A DNA stretch of 64,000 nucleotides from Macrocystis pyrifera (GCA_031763025.1 JASSKH010000031.1:4079783-4143782); one strand, 5' to 3'. Positions 11,442 through 23,054 are shown, counted from the stretch's first letter. Notes: generated by a model from the sequence alone, not told the origin. A program made the numbers and translations.

Positions 11442-12280
11442 GCTCGCAACGATAAGGAAGAAACGTTCAAGCTGAGCCCGCTCTACGAGACCATGCTGAA
11501 GGATTTCCATGAGGGAAAAAGGTCGCCTCAACGCGACCCTGCCGACACCATTACCACCAGCGATGGTAGCAGCAACCCCGTGGGGAAAACGTCGCACAGC
11601 GTTGGGGTTGTCGCTGCGCGCAAGGTTTCGCGGGAAAACGCAGCTTCCTCCGAACTGACTGCGGAGTACAAAGCGTCGAGCCGAGTCACCCACGCGCTTA
11701 ACCAGGTGATGGCTAAACGCAAAGCCAGCACAGACAACAACGCTGCCGCCGCCGCCGCCACCACCACCACCGATGTCAAGCCGGGCGTATCCCCAGCCCC
11801 GAAGCTACCTGCCCCCCCCTCCCCTGCCTCCGACAAGCCTTCTTCTCCGTCTTCTTCCCGCAAATACCACTGGGTGAAGAAGCCCGCCCCTTCGCTGCAG
11901 GTGGGCGAGAAGCTCACCGGATTCCTGAAATCCGAGGATGGGAGTTCGGCCTTCTGGCCGGGGGTTGACGGCTCCCTCCGGTTCGGGAAGTTCGCGACGC
12001 CGGTATCCGACCCTGAGTACGGCGTGGGGTACGGAGTTATTCGAGCGACCAACCTCCTGGGCTCCGAGAACGAGAAGGCGCGTGAGGCGTTGCTTATGCG
12101 AAGGGAACTGCGGGAGGAAGGGGGGGGAGGAGGTGGAGACGGGGGGGGGGTAACAAGAAGGAGGTAAAGGTTGGGGGCAGCTGGTGGTCCTGGCGGGGAC
12201 CGTCCAAGCGGCGCCAGCGAGAGATAGCTACCGAGAACGCCGGGGAGGTCTGCGTTAGCGTGACCAACAAGGGTTGCGTG
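11442..12280 (+). CDS. PGVDG-family gene A, exon 1
   Basis: Long exon ending at NKGCV | GTGAGT. I place its start at the acceptor GGCCACAG | GCTCGC because this CAG-GCT is kept in all copies, while upstream spacing varies by non-multiples of three and copy B has an in-frame stop just before it. A Met at 11412 is the alternative start. Order: FKLSPLYETMLKDF (residues ~9-22), then a ~110-residue Ser/Thr/Ala/Pro linker with tandem Ala and Thr runs, then the conserved core KLTGFLKSED, FWPGVDGSLRFGKF, YGVGYGVIRATNLLGS (~155-220), a basic-acidic helix, a Gly run, and WWSWRGPS. A run of ten G at ~12140-12149 puts the core and the WWSW tail in different frames; copy B is in frame across the same run, so this is a one-base slip or an assembly error. 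No known domain recognised. Confidence 0.65.
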
Positions 12281-12479
12281 GTGAGTCAGCCATCATACCT
12301 GGCAGTTTCGAACATAGCAGTCCGTCGATAAACGGTGTAGTTTGTTTCATTTTGGAATTTTGGCTCTATTCTATCTGCTGTCCGCGCGTACGAGGGATCG
12401 GGATTTGAGCTGAATATCGCTGCAGGAGGGAAAATCCAATATTATCATACAAGCTATTACTGTGTCTATCTTTTTTCCA

Positions 12480-12790
12480 TCTCCCATTTATTACTATTAG
12501 GCTTGCCATCCGACAATGTGCAGCATGATCTTCATCGTTGATCAATCAAAACATTCCTCAACGAAGAAATACCCGGATACAAAGGAAACCTATGCACGAG
12601 GTCTGTCTATCTTCCCATTTATTGTGTCCGTCACTCTTTTCTCCCTCCTTTCTAGTCGCACCTCAGATCCGGGGGTCATATGGCAGGCTTCCCCCCCCCC
12701 CCCCCGTCCCAATGAGGTTCGTGCCTTCGTGCTTATCGCAGGAAGACTTCATCCATTTCTTCCCTCGTCGACTCGCGTCGAATTGCGCCT
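12480..12790. repeat. Dispersed repeat in intron of gene A
   Basis: 12495-12610 (GGCTTGCCATCCGACAATGT, GTTGATCAATCAAAACATT) recurs at 19815-19920. 12655-12790 (CTCAGATCCGGGGGTCA, TTCTTCCCTCGTCGACT) recurs at 61528-61645. It is non-coding and looks like a short interspersed repeat of unknown class. Confidence 0.6.
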
Positions 12791-12851
12791 ATCCACGCTA
12801 CGCGCTCTCCGCACTTGATTCCTGTATATATTTTTGAAAATGGGATTTTTT

Positions 12852-12921
12852 TGCCACGGTGGGATTTGAACTCGCGGAATCAACTCCAGCAGCATTCGAG
12901 GGTACCACTGACCCACCAGGG
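12852..12921 (-). other. tRNA-like sequence (pol III A and B boxes), probably SINE head
   Basis: On the minus strand TGGGTCAGTGGTA (A-box-like) is followed ~40 bp later by GAGTTCAAATCCCACC (B-box-like). No acceptor stem can be paired (5' ACCCTGG against 3' CGTGGCA), so it is not a working tRNA. It lies in the intron of gene A. Confidence 0.4.
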
Positions 12922-13276
12922 TTACCGGTATACTCTGTTATTAACTCTGGTTTTGGAATTTGAGAAGGAACAAATGAACACAACAAGTAGCAAGTACAGT
13001 CCCTCTCCATGTCCCGCCTTCACCGAACCGCAGGCTTGATTTTTGTTTGCAAAAAGTAACCGAGGATGGTGCCGACCTCCTCTCGAAGTCCGAGCCATTG
13101 CGCACACAAACTCATACAGCAAAAACAATTGACTACTCACGGCCTGTATTGGACCCCGATAGAAGTATTGCACAATATTTAAACATTAATGCCGCCCCCA
13201 CACACCACACACCTTGCCCCATCTCCTCGTCTCCATGGCCATGCACGGCACCGTCCATTCCGACTGTTTTGTGCAG

Positions 13277-13465
13277 CAAGCTACGGTGGATGGGACAATG
13301 GTTCTCTCCAAGTCCGGACGGTTCGCTTGGGACTGGGTGAACCGCATGCCGTGGAACCGCCGTAAGGACGAGGGCTACGAAGTTCACGTGACCGGCGCTG
13401 GCATCGAAGTTCGACTCGAAGAGCGGGTCGTTTGGGGCATCACCGCCGACGAGTGGCTGGGTTAA
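13277..13465 (+). CDS. PGVDG-family gene A, exon 2 (C-terminus)
   Basis: A 63-codon final exon after TTGTGCAG, phase 0. It joins exon 1 so that NKGCV continues into QATVDGTMVLSKSGRFAWDW, then GYEVHVTGAGIEVRLEER and WGITADEWLG, stop TAA. The same phase-0 junction works in copies B and C, the strongest evidence that the two-exon model is right. The small C-terminal module is rich in Trp and alternates hydrophobic and polar residues like a beta-sheet domain. Predicted protein ~340 residues, soluble, no signal peptide or membrane segment in the visible part. Function unknown; I recognise no family. Confidence 0.7.
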   Translation, partial: QATVDGTMVLSKSGRFAWDWVNRMPWNRRKDEGYEVHVTGAGIEVRLEERVVWGITADEWLG

Positions 13466-15770
13466 CCAGTCTACTGCTGGCACTGCGAAACGCATAAGGC
13501 TTACACTTGTTCCAGGTAGTTTGACCGGGTGCAGTTCTATCTAAAGGGGGTGACCCATTCACGCCTGTACCCGTATTTTCGGGGAAACAGTACATACAAC
13601 AGGAATTGGATGAAGTTTTCAGTGGTACAAGAGATACGGCCCGTCCTCGATGACCTCCCCGGCTGCTGCGAATGGGTACAGAGTTGCTCCTCGTTTGATC
13701 AATGACGGAGTACTTTTGCAGTAGTACGTAAAAAGGTTGAATCCTGTCCTCGGTGGTCTCTGTGGTCGCCGCGAACGATCTTGCTTAGTTGCCCCAAACC
13801 TTTGTTTTGACCAGAGATTTATTTTGGTGTGGTGTAGAGTTTGGGAGGGGGGGGGGGGCATTTCCGCTGTGGTGCTGTGTGGCGTGTGGTAAGGTGTAGT
13901 GGGACAATTCGCATATTGATTTATTTTGGAAGGTGTAATGAGCGAGTTGCCGGTGCGGTTGTCGCTGTGCCCTATAGTACTGAAGTCTCGACAATGTTGT
14001 CGTTCACCCTTTTACCTCACGCGTATGGCTGCAAATATTGTTTTACTCCGGATTCAAGTCGGTTTCCCCTGAAGCGTGCGTGCCGTCACTCCTATCATAG
14101 TCGTACGTGCTCAAGATGGTTGAGTGCACCGTTCTGAGAGTTGTTACGGTAATGTTGGCATGTTCCGCCGTATCGAGGCAACACCATCAGTGAGTGCCGC
14201 AAACAAAACCTAACCCGGCGGGCTTTAGAAAGCCGCCACGAGTATCGAGCAGGCTTATGTCTTGAGAGGCAGCGCGCTCAGTGACTGACATAGACATAAA
14301 AACCGGCGTTATCACGAAAAGCAGTTTTTGGTTTTCAATATACCTGGTAGCAATGTATGAAAAATACCGGGTATTTACACTTGAGCTGTGAGATCGATTT
14401 CATGATCGAAACTCATTTTTGCAATCGAGAACTCACCCGAAATTGTATATCTAAGCAGTGTGTGGTAATTCGGTCACACAAAACGTCAGATGCTATTTTA
14501 TTTGCACGCTTTAGCTAGCTGTGAGGCCTCGGGGAGTTTTTTTTTTTTTTTTCCGAGAATGCAGAAACACCGGAGCGGATTGGGCGAAAGCACGCGCTTG
14601 GAAGGGGTGAACCGCCCGTTGTTTCCCCCAGCAAGTTTGTTTACCTGCTAGCAACGTTGTGGAGGTGCTGCTGTTCGTTGTTATTTCGGTTGTGTTTAGC
14701 GTTTTTTAAAACCCAATATGAGAAGCCTTAACCATCCTCGGCTGTGAGGTCGAGAATTTCGTGGATACTCGGTTTTGCAAGCTGGATTTTCTCGCACGTT
14801 CGCGCGTTTTTTCGGTTGTGTTGTGTTGTGTTCGCTTTGGTTTGAATTATGTTTTGCAGTCTACCTTGATTTGGCTTTGCTTGGTTTTAGTTTGTAGTCT
14901 TTACTTTTTCATGTTTCAGTCCAACTCGGTAAGAGATTTTACGCTCGGCGTCCCCCACTAAACGCCTTTGTTTGTCCCTTCGCGCATAGCGATGCTTGGC
15001 ATCTTCTCAGCTCCTTGATTTTTATCGAATTTTCCTGGCTCACGCAGATGTACGCAGTTAATGTAACATGCCTGGCGATCATGACAACCTGGTGCGTCAG
15101 AAAATAAGTACTTTGTATGTGCTGGTTGTAGGTTTTTAGGCGCTGAGACCATTGGAATACGGAGCCCGAAAGTCCTAAACAATACAGTTGATATGCGCCC
15201 ACTGTGTAGATCGAACATTGGGGCTCGTTACCTGTTGGCATGTTGCGTGTGGAGGTTCTGACTCTGTACATCTGATCGACTAGAAGCCATTAACAATGAA
15301 TCTAGGAGACTCGCCTTTTTGCGTGTGTCAAAGCCTCTGTTGTCCTTAGTATACTAGTTTTAGTATTGGTGGGCGGCCAGTGAAAGGGTCAACCCGCGGT
15401 CTCCCGGCATCTCTGATCAGTCCGCAGCAGGTGAAATGGTGAGGCTCGTGACCTGTTCGAATGTTTCTCGTCGAAGCTCCTGTCTCTTCTAGCGGATACA
15501 AACGCCTAGGCAAGACTGCATGATTTCAACAGTCGCTCATCCCCTGTGCCGTGATACCGACTAATTGTAGTGTGCTCCGTACTCAGTATCAGGCTGTTTT
15601 TTCTGCTGTAGAGCATATTAGACTCCTCGTGGTGTCGCGGTGTGTCGTACACAATTTGTGGAGGTGGCAAGGCGGCCAATGCATTAACCCGAAGAACCAC
15701 TCGGATGATTTTAGAAAGAGGGAGAAGATAAAGTGAGGAGGGTGACGTGGGTAGGGGGAGGGAAAAGACT
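13466..15770. other. Conserved non-coding downstream of gene A
   Basis: Aligns with 34034-36300 (B) and 39250-41400 (C): shared blocks include TTTCCCCTGAAGCGTGCGTG, ATGTTGGCATGTTCCGCC, AGGCAACACCATCAGTGA, CGAGAATTTCGT and GTCAACCCGCGGTCT. Open frames are not conserved between copies, so I call no gene. The conservation probably reflects shared duplication history. Confidence 0.6.
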
Positions 15771-15836
15771 ATACGGGAAGGGGAGGGAAGGGAAGGGAAG
15801 GGAAGGGAAGGGAAGGGAAGGGGAGGGAAGGGCGCG
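15771..15836. repeat. (GGGAA)n pentanucleotide tract
   Basis: Near-perfect GGGAA repeat. The equivalent tract is present but degenerate in blocks B (~36310-36362) and C (~41430-41505), and inverted (CCCTT) in block D (42060-42120). Confidence 0.9.
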
Positions 15837-16120
15837 CGGAGAGCTGCGTAGTGAGTCTGCTACATAACAGCTGTTGCTGTCGGTTAGGGTCTTGACCTTG
15901 ATGACGCGAAGGACGCCACTTGCCGTCTTGCCAGATTGCTCCACGATGGCTGTTGTGCCATTAACGTCGTTCAGTGCGCAGCCTTTGCTGTGATCAGGCT
16001 CAGTCAGTAAGACCGGTTTAATTGGCTGTGCTATCGTAGACCTCTTCGCGATGGTTGCAGTGGGAGGGTACTAACGAAGGCCATCACATCTCGGGAAGAA
16101 GGGCTTGTACAACGCACAAT

Positions 16121-17995
16121 ACACAATAACACCAGTTTACCGACTCTCTCTATATGTATTTTGCACCAATCGCTGCCGGAAGGGGTGGTACCCGTGGTTG
16201 TCTGCAAAACACGTCCGGCTTAAACAATGTCGAGGGTAAGCGGCAAAGGAAGAACACGACCCGACATTTTAAAAAAACGTTCAGAATGAAAACCAAACCA
16301 GAGGGCCGGGATTTCTGTTCGGATAATGAAACACATACCTGGTACGTTTTCATAACCGTTTAACTTGGTTTTAGCATGACCCATCACCCCTTGTCTGTCT
16401 ATGCCTCGGGAATAGGGGGTCCAGTGTCGGACATTGTTTTTTTCGGCCCCGTTTTTTTATTTACACGGTAGCTGAGGCCGCCGCGGATCGCTCTGGAACC
16501 TACCGTCGAGTACGCGCGTAGGCGCGTCGGCCGAAGTCACTAAAGTCTCGGAGACAGAGCAAGGGCTTTGCTTGACAAAATATGTATTTCCAACTTCCAG
16601 AAGAATAATCTCAAATCGTCACGAACCCTGGGTACTTTTGCCGTATTTCGGGCCTAAATGGTTACTTGCCGCCTCTCGTGGGCACATAACGTCGATTAAA
16701 ATCGTCGCCGTCGAACGTCTCCGCTTGTTGCACACGCGGCTTACACCATGATCGGAGAGGACAGAGCGGTACTATATATAGTAGATGTATATTGGAGTAC
16801 ACCATCCCCAAACACGCACAGATGGGCCAGTACCTGTCGTCAAAGGCCCTGCCACGGTATCCATACAGGAGAAAGCCGCAGCAACATTGTCACCGGCTGC
16901 ACTCACACAGATGTATGAGTCGATCCCTACACTGCTGTCACAGACCCTTGTTACGCATCGTAATGCCACGTACCCAGGCCGTACCATCCCATTCGTCAGA
17001 CCGCCTTGAAAGGGGCAGGCCATCTAGGCTCAGGGGTTTCCAGGAGTATAGATGATGAAGTGCAAAACCGAAACATCCGCCGACCAGTATCGATCAACAG
17101 CGCCTCCGCTAGGTGGGAGATACGACAGGTAGGTCCCGAATAGTCTATCATAAACTGCCAGGAAAAACAGCACATACATCCTAAATTCCATCATAAATTA
17201 ATGCCAAGGTACACTGGCAATCCCAAACTTTACGATGAATCACTGACAAGGTAAAACGGCAATATGTATTTATACTTTCCAGCCTAACTCGTAGGAGGTT
17301 TTATCCTCAGCGATCTCCTGGACAAGCCGTGGTCACAGAGGTGTCGTCCCTTCTCCCCCGCGGTAGGTGCCTAAATTTTTCTGTCGCGCATAATAGTAAG
17401 GTTCAGCAATCCCGCACTGCTCGTCGATTAGTAGCTAACTCACGCTCTCGCGCGTTCCGCTAATGATTTTTAACGCAAGAAAAGTCCCTACGAGCATGCA
17501 CTCGGTGAAACTCGAACCCACGAAATTGATCTTGGTAGGCACGCGGACCACCCTACCAAGGCCACCGGGGACGCATAGCCCAAATTCCATAATAAATCAT
17601 TCATAAGATAAAAAGGCAATCCCGAATTCCACCATTAATTATTAGGAATCGTTCAGGTAGAACAGAACAGAAGCAGCAGTGCTCGAACCAGGGGTACCGC
17701 ACGACTGGGAATGTGGGAGGGAGGCGCGGCTCCGCTTTATATGTTGACCTCGGCAGTGGAAATTAATGCATGACGAGCGAATGTGAAACATTCACATACT
17801 TCACCAGCAAGCACACTAACACAAATTACTACTAGTAACTGTTCTCCCGAGGCAAGTGCAACTTGTGTCCCAACCAGCTCGTTGGGGACAGACCGCTTAC
17901 TTGGGATTATACCTATATCATACTGTATGCCCCAACCAACTCGTTGGGGGCAAACCACTTGGAAATAGAAAAAAAAAACACTCAGGACGAGAGTA
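16121..17995. other. Unique stretch, no recognised gene
   Basis: A frame at 16785-17009 (QEKAAATLSPAALTQMYES) looks faintly protein-like but has no paralogue or splice support. 17810-17970 has satellite-like words (CTCGTTGGGGACAGACCGC, GGCAAACCACTTGGAAAT). Confidence 0.4.
17500..17572 (-). other. tRNA-like sequence with good A and B boxes
   Basis: Minus strand: CTTGGTAGGGTGGTCC as an A-box-like region, then GTGGGTTCGAGTTTCAC, which folds as a T-arm (5 bp with wobble, loop TTCGAGT). The acceptor stem is not intact. Most likely a tRNA-derived SINE head or tRNA pseudogene rather than a functional tRNA. Confidence 0.45.
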
Positions 17996-18008
17996 GTAAA
18001 ACGGCGTA

Positions 18009-18124
18009 CTATTACAGGGGTCCATAGTTAACGGGACCAAATTTTGTTGGTAAAAATAGGTAAATATATACCAGTAGGTTTTTATGTATACCATAGGTCC
18101 TATTAACTATGTACCCCCGTAGTA
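18009..18124 (-). mobile_element. MITE-1 copy 6
   Basis: TATTACAGGGGTCCATAGTT ... AACTATGTACCCCCGTAGTA, reverse core. TACTATTAATACTACTGTA lies ~25 bp to the right. Confidence 0.85.
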
Positions 18125-18449
18125 GACGTCAAGTATTATATAATTGTACTATTAATACTACTGTATGTACAACACAACAGTAGGTTTTACAGTAGTAGGT
18201 TCTACTGTACGGATTCCTATAAAAAATCTTCGTGCACAGTAGTAGTTGTAGTTCACACAGTACCCTATTAAATATAAAAGTCCCCCATGCCTGGTAAAGT
18301 TGTTTAACGCTCTGAACGGAAATGTACATACCGTTTGATATTGATTTTTGTACCAAAGCTGTCCTTTACCTTTATTTCCGTCCAGAGCGGTATCTATCAT
18401 GTCGCCGGATCCTGCTCTATGATGTAATCCGACCGTTTGACATTTTTGG

Positions 18450-18461
18450 ATCCAATCAGAT
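18450..18461 (+). promoter_or_regulatory. Conserved CCAAT-type box upstream of secreted gene I
   Basis: GGATCCAATCAGAT lies 273 bp before the chosen ATG. The paralogue at 56755 keeps the same word 280 bp before its ATG. Conservation against a drifting background suggests a promoter element; the factor is not known. Confidence 0.4.
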
Positions 18462-18724
18462 GCCTTGGTATCTTCGTTTTACCGATCTTGTGCAACTCTA
18501 TTATCAAATCAATATGATACCACTGCACCACTGCAGCCCAGCCTATGCCTCCCTGTCATGCTGTCCGTCGGTACCTCTCTCACATATCGACTTCCACCGC
18601 CCGTAGGCCACAAACACTTCTTCTGCTCGCTTCTGGTACCCATCTGCAAGAGCTCTCCTTCTTCTGCCCTTGCGATTTATCGCACCCCACCGGCAGTGAC
18701 AGCAGCAGCAGCAGACAGAAGAAC

Positions 18725-18931
18725 ATGAAATATTTTTCCTTCTCACGTTTTTTTTTCCTCGGAGTCTCCGCCCTCCTCCTGGTTCAGAACCAGGTTTCCG
18801 CCACGCCCAGGAGCTACTGGGATGGGTTCAGGGGGATAGTCAAGGCCTGTGACGATTTCGACGGAGAGGGGGAGATCGTGGCGAGCGGGACGATCACCTT
18901 CCTGCGTCCCCTAAAATGCAAGGCCCCCATG
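18725..18931 (+). CDS. Secreted-protein gene I, exon 1 (signal peptide exon)
   Basis: 69-codon first exon ending ATG | GTAAGA, phase 0. Residues 1-26 form a textbook signal peptide: MKYFSFSR, hydrophobic FFFLGVSALLLV, then QNQVSA with likely cleavage before TPRSYW. The mature part (SYWDGF..VKACDDFD..IVASGT.TFLRPLK) is conserved in the copy at 57035, and conservation in protein frame starts at this Met, which is why I chose it over upstream Mets. Later exons probably include 22609-22740 and the pair 28771 and 29189: all are phase 0-0 and in the right order, but this linkage is inferred. No family recognised; possibly an extracellular or wall-associated repeat protein. Confidence 0.7.
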
Positions 18932-21900
18932 GTAAGAGAGAGACCACACACAGCACAGCCGAGACAACAGTATCATCGTAGCAAGCAACCCACCGTATCA
19001 CGGATCAGAGCCAGCCGCTTGTTTTAACAAGTATCTCTGTGGCGTAGCTTTGTGACCACAGAACTTGTTTCCCTTCTAGGATTGAAGAACCGGCACGGAC
19101 ACTGGTTGAGTTGCATGTCGACGGGTAGAAAGAACGGCAGAACACACACACAAGGGTCTGGGGCATTTTGGGATGTTGGGATGAGGATATAATCGTCGGT
19201 GAATTATGTCTCTGTGCCCCTCCAAACCAAAGGGAATGCCACATTTCACTCGTGAGCGTGTGTGTGTGCTCTTCACGTGGAACCGTTCTTTCCGGCCTTC
19301 GATACAACAGGCACAGCTACTCAGTCAGTCTCCGTGCCGATCCTTCACCGTAGAGAGATACCGGCTCTCTCTCTGTGAACGTGAACTACGAAACAGAAGT
19401 ATAGCACTCTGACACTCTGTTCTTGTGCATCCGCGTACATTGCAGGATACGATGCGCCGGAATTTTCGATAGCTGTTTGGGTATGGTACCACATCATGAT
19501 CGTCTTCTTTAGTGCATCCAGTGCTTTTCAATCAGGCAACACTACCACTCACACACCACCACCCACCCCTCACGCGCCCTGTGGCCACGCGCAACCCTCT
19601 AGGAAGACGCGTGTACAATAAGCAGCAGCAGCAGGTAGGAGTAGGAGAAAAAATAGTGTATTCGGCTCCTATGACCGGTCTTGTAATCACTTCGTGTATG
19701 AATGTTACCTGCCCTTCGCTTGCCTTGCTTTTCGGTTTGCCGTGACTGCCTGCTGTATGGCTGTTGGTATTGACATATAGGGAACACACAACAACAGTTT
19801 TTATTATTATTAGGCTTGCCATCCGACAGTGTCCGGCATGAGCTGCACCGTTGATCAATCAAAACATTTCTGAAATAAGAAATACCTGGATACAAAGGAA
19901 ACCTATGCACAAGGTCTATCTATCGTCTGTGTCTACTTCCTTTTATGCTCTATCTACGATACTCTATGTGTTGTCTTTACTCCTTCCTATATCTTACTAT
20001 GAACTCGCCACTTTCTATTGTACAGTAGTAGTAGTTATTTACCCACATCGTGTGTTCTCTTCCGAACGGCTTGCCCCCATCAAGATCAACTGCATTACAA
20101 AGCAGCTACTCGTAGCGCAGAGAGAAAAAGAGAGAGGGCTGCCCTAGCTCGCGAGAGGTCCGGTCGATGTCGTCGTCGGCACTTTTCACGGCGGTTCATG
20201 ACCTTCTTGTTGGTGTTGCATCGCCTCTACTTCTTACGAGTGTGAGTACATACATGCTGTTTCTGAGAGTCGTCCACGGTACAACGATTTTTTTTCAAAT
20301 TTTCCAAAAAATGTACAAAAATTCCCCCGTGGTAGGGGGGTCAAACTCCAACTTTTTAATTCGTATAGAGTTCCTACTATTAATATACCCCCCGGGTTTG
20401 CTTTTCATCCCCTGACGTTTTAGGAGTGTGGTGCAGTGATGGACATCGGGGTCGAGATCGCCAATTTTTATCGCGATTTTCCCCTTTTTAATTCGGGAAT
20501 CGCAGATTAGGAATTCGACGTGCCGATCCCGATCCTACATCGAGATCTTGCGATATTTATATTTTCCTCCTTCCCTCGAGAACGCTCACAGCACACGTTT
20601 GTCTGTACACGTAGCTGTATAGTGGCGTGAGTGTGCGGGGTCGTTTGATAATGTTTTTTTTGTTGTGTACCCTCGGAGTCGCATGCAGGTAGTATTGTAA
20701 ATATTTAGATTACACCCGTGTCTGCTGGGTACCTGCTGCTCATGCTCGTCTGTCGTTTTGTTAACAATAATTGTGCATGTTTGGTATCTACCCCCTGTTC
20801 GGAAATATTGAGCGCGTTCATGGCTTGGGGTGGATGTCACAACGCACTCTACATTTCCGAACAGAGTGGGATACTCTTTTTTCGTATTGCCTCGCCGTCC
20901 TTCCCCTCTCTCTTGAGGTACTACGTACTGTATACTGCTGTGCGAGTGCCAGGTAGTGGTATACCATACTGCCTGGACGGGACTGTAATCCCCACTTTAT
21001 AATGACACCACAAGATACCAAACGGGCCAAAGATTCTCGACCAGATTGCCACTGCTGTACGTCTACATTGACATCCCAATTTTTAGTTGAAAAATATGTA
21101 CAAGGCGACAAAAACAAAAGCACAAAAAAAAACTGATTGACGGCACTCTTGCCGTTATCCTTGACGGACAGTCGTCATGATCAGATCCTTGACGGACAGC
21201 TGGCCAGGGCATCTCTGCACTAAAACGGATATATTTAGAGTAAAGCGGCCTTGACGGGCCAAAAACATCCCGGCATCTTGTCATCTTTGAGAAGACGCGT
21301 CAAGTTGCATCACTTCTTTAGACCGTTTGGGGACGGACCCAGTTGCCACTTGCTGCTGCCGTGCGCACGGCGACAATGCATAATACGGGTGCGATCTATT
21401 CGGGCGTGTGGTTTGAGCGTGCAGCACAGCCCAGTACGTCTAGCACCCTGCTGCGCTTGTGTGGTACTTTGTACCAGTAGTAGAGCACGGAGCTGCTCCG
21501 TGCATTGCGCATGGCGCAGGCTGTTGTTGCAGTCTGGGCGCATCCGTTTCCCCTCCAGTAGGCCGGACTGCTACAGCTACTAGCAGCAGTATGAATTAAA
21601 TAGTACTGACTTGCAAGTCTTGTAATCTATACAACAGACAGCAGTCCTGGTGCTCCGTCATATTTCCAACCATTTCTGCCTCTGAGAAGCCCGAGAAAGA
21701 TTCAACCATTTTTGCCTCTGAAGCCCGAAAAGAGGATGTCGAACAAACGGAACAAAAAAATTACCTGCTTGTGCTGTACTGTACTGTGCTGTACCTGGTA
21801 TATACGACGCTGCGTAGATATCGGTCGGTGCGTATCTCGCCCCCAAGGGCCATAATCGACAACATATCCGAGGAAAGGGTTATTCTGCGGGAGCGATACG

Positions 21901-22496
21901 CGAGTATTTGCTTTGTTTTACTTGGTTTTAGAGTACCCTCCCTGTGCCTAGGTCTCGGAAAATGTTTACGTAGGGGGTGCGAGGGTATGATACACAAATA
22001 TGTCAGGAAGCGACACCATTCCCCGCCCCCGTTCTCCTTTGTCCACCCCGAACAAAACGAAAACCGAGTGTAAGGGCGGGGAGAAATTGTGCACGACTGA
22101 CTGCTGTAATCAAAAATAAAAACCAAAGTACGTACGTAACGCACGCACGTCAAGTCCAGTTGAACGATTTTTTTTTCAGGTGTTTTGTCTTTGGTTTTAG
22201 TATGCCACCGGTCTAGGTCTGGGAAAGTTGGGAAATGATAGGAGATGCCTTCGTACGGGGATACCAGGTACGGTGAATTATACGTAATTTGTTCCCGGGT
22301 GGCCTCGCAGGGTGTCGTTTTTTTTTTCGTGTGCTCGAGTGTATTTGGCCTTTATTTTGTGTTTTTGTGTTACTTATGCACCCAAAACCTGGTACCAGTT
22401 ATTGTTTTTACTGAGAAAAAAACACGATGTCCATTTTCGATTTCCTCCTCTCATTTTTCCGTCCGCGCGCTCTCTCTTCCCTCCACGCCTGTTCGC
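18932..22496. other. Long intron or intergenic region after secreted exon I
   Basis: 18932-21280 aligns to 57245-59095 and has no conserved open frame. 19815-19920 holds a copy of the interspersed repeat also at 12495. 21300-22480 is unique with no exon recognised; TACCWGGTA words lie at 21792 and 22262. Confidence 0.5.
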
Positions 22497-22505
22497 CATC
22501 ATCAC

Positions 22506-22549
<44 letters not shown>

Positions 22550-22600
22550 CATCACCATCATCATCACTATCATCATCATGATCATCATCATCACCACCAT
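22497..22600. repeat. (CAT)n microsatellite abutting exon c
   Basis: Long ATC/CAT run with a few interruptions, ending eight bases before the exon at 22609. Frames through it read as poly-His, poly-Ser, poly-Ile or poly-Met and are not genes. Confidence 0.9.
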
Positions 22601-22608
22601 GTGCGAAG

Positions 22609-22740
22609 ATCTTCAACATGTACAACGCAACGGTCGTCCGCTCGCATGACGCGGTGAGCACGAAAAATGTGCACTTCATCGTTCACCCTGGGGGCAGCCT
22701 GGCCTTCGACGCCAAGGCCGTCGTCCTGACGCGGGATGAG
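22609..22740 (+). CDS. Modular exon c (unrecognised secreted protein?)
   Basis: 132 bp, 44 codons, read from GCGAAG to GTATGT, phase 0 at both ends. It reads IFNMYNATVVRSHDAV, STKNVHFIVHPGGSLAFDA, KAVVLTRDE. The acceptor is unusual because a CAT microsatellite occupies the usual pyrimidine tract. The GGSLAFDAKAVV segment resembles GG.L..........VVAD of exon b in spacing, suggesting repeats of one structural module, perhaps strands of a beta-helix. It would fit between the signal-peptide exon (18725) and exon a (28771). No paralogous exon c is visible after 57244. Confidence 0.55.
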
Positions 22741-22811
22741 GTATGTTGCTGTTCGGAATAGATGGATAGGTGAATATTCTCCCGCTGATCCTGTATACAG
22801 AATAGTACCAA

Positions 22812-22927
22812 CTATTGCGGGGGACCATAGTAAATAGGACCTATGGTACACACAAAAACCTACCAGTATATATTTACCTAGCTTTAGCAACAATATTTGG
22901 TCCTATTTACTAGGGTCCCCCGGAACA
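22812..22927 (+). mobile_element. MITE-1 copy 7
   Basis: TATTGCGGGGGACCATAGTA ... ACTAGGGTCCCCCGGAACAC, forward core, slightly decayed right end. In the intron after exon c. Confidence 0.85.
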
Positions 22928-23054
22928 CCAATCTGTCCCAAAATTTAAGGTCCGCTTGCGTCTTGTCACGAAAACCGAAAATCACCTCATATTTATGGAC
23001 AGAGTTGCTCGTTTGTAGGGGCATCTTGTAATCCTGTGCGCGTAGGGAGTTCAT

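Larger units (their letters stand above)
10780..16120 (+). repeat. PGVDG block A (segmental duplication)
   Basis: About 5.3 kb duplicated unit holding one PGVDG-family gene and 2.6 kb of conserved downstream non-coding DNA. It matches 30530-36660 (block B), 37290-41560 (block C) and, inverted, 49450-41790 (block D). The right part ends in a GGGAA-rich tract followed by a conserved sequence containing GATGGTTGCAGTGGGAGGG. Confidence 0.8.
18320..21280 (+). repeat. Secreted-gene block, copy I (segmental duplication)
   Basis: About 3 kb with a paralogous copy at 56640-59100. It covers promoter, first exon and much of intron 1. Matches continue through GTGTGGTGCAGTGATGGAC (20425 and 58322) and GACGGACAGTCGTCATGA-like text (21165 and 58800). 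Confidence 0.8.

Noticed and set aside
11124-12052. Minus-strand frames opposite gene A
   Set aside because: Shadow frames caused by codon bias of the Ala/Ser/Pro linker; not conserved in copies B or C.
22427-22657. Poly-His, poly-Ser and poly-Met frames
   Set aside because: All come from the CAT microsatellite read in different frames; no flanking domain.
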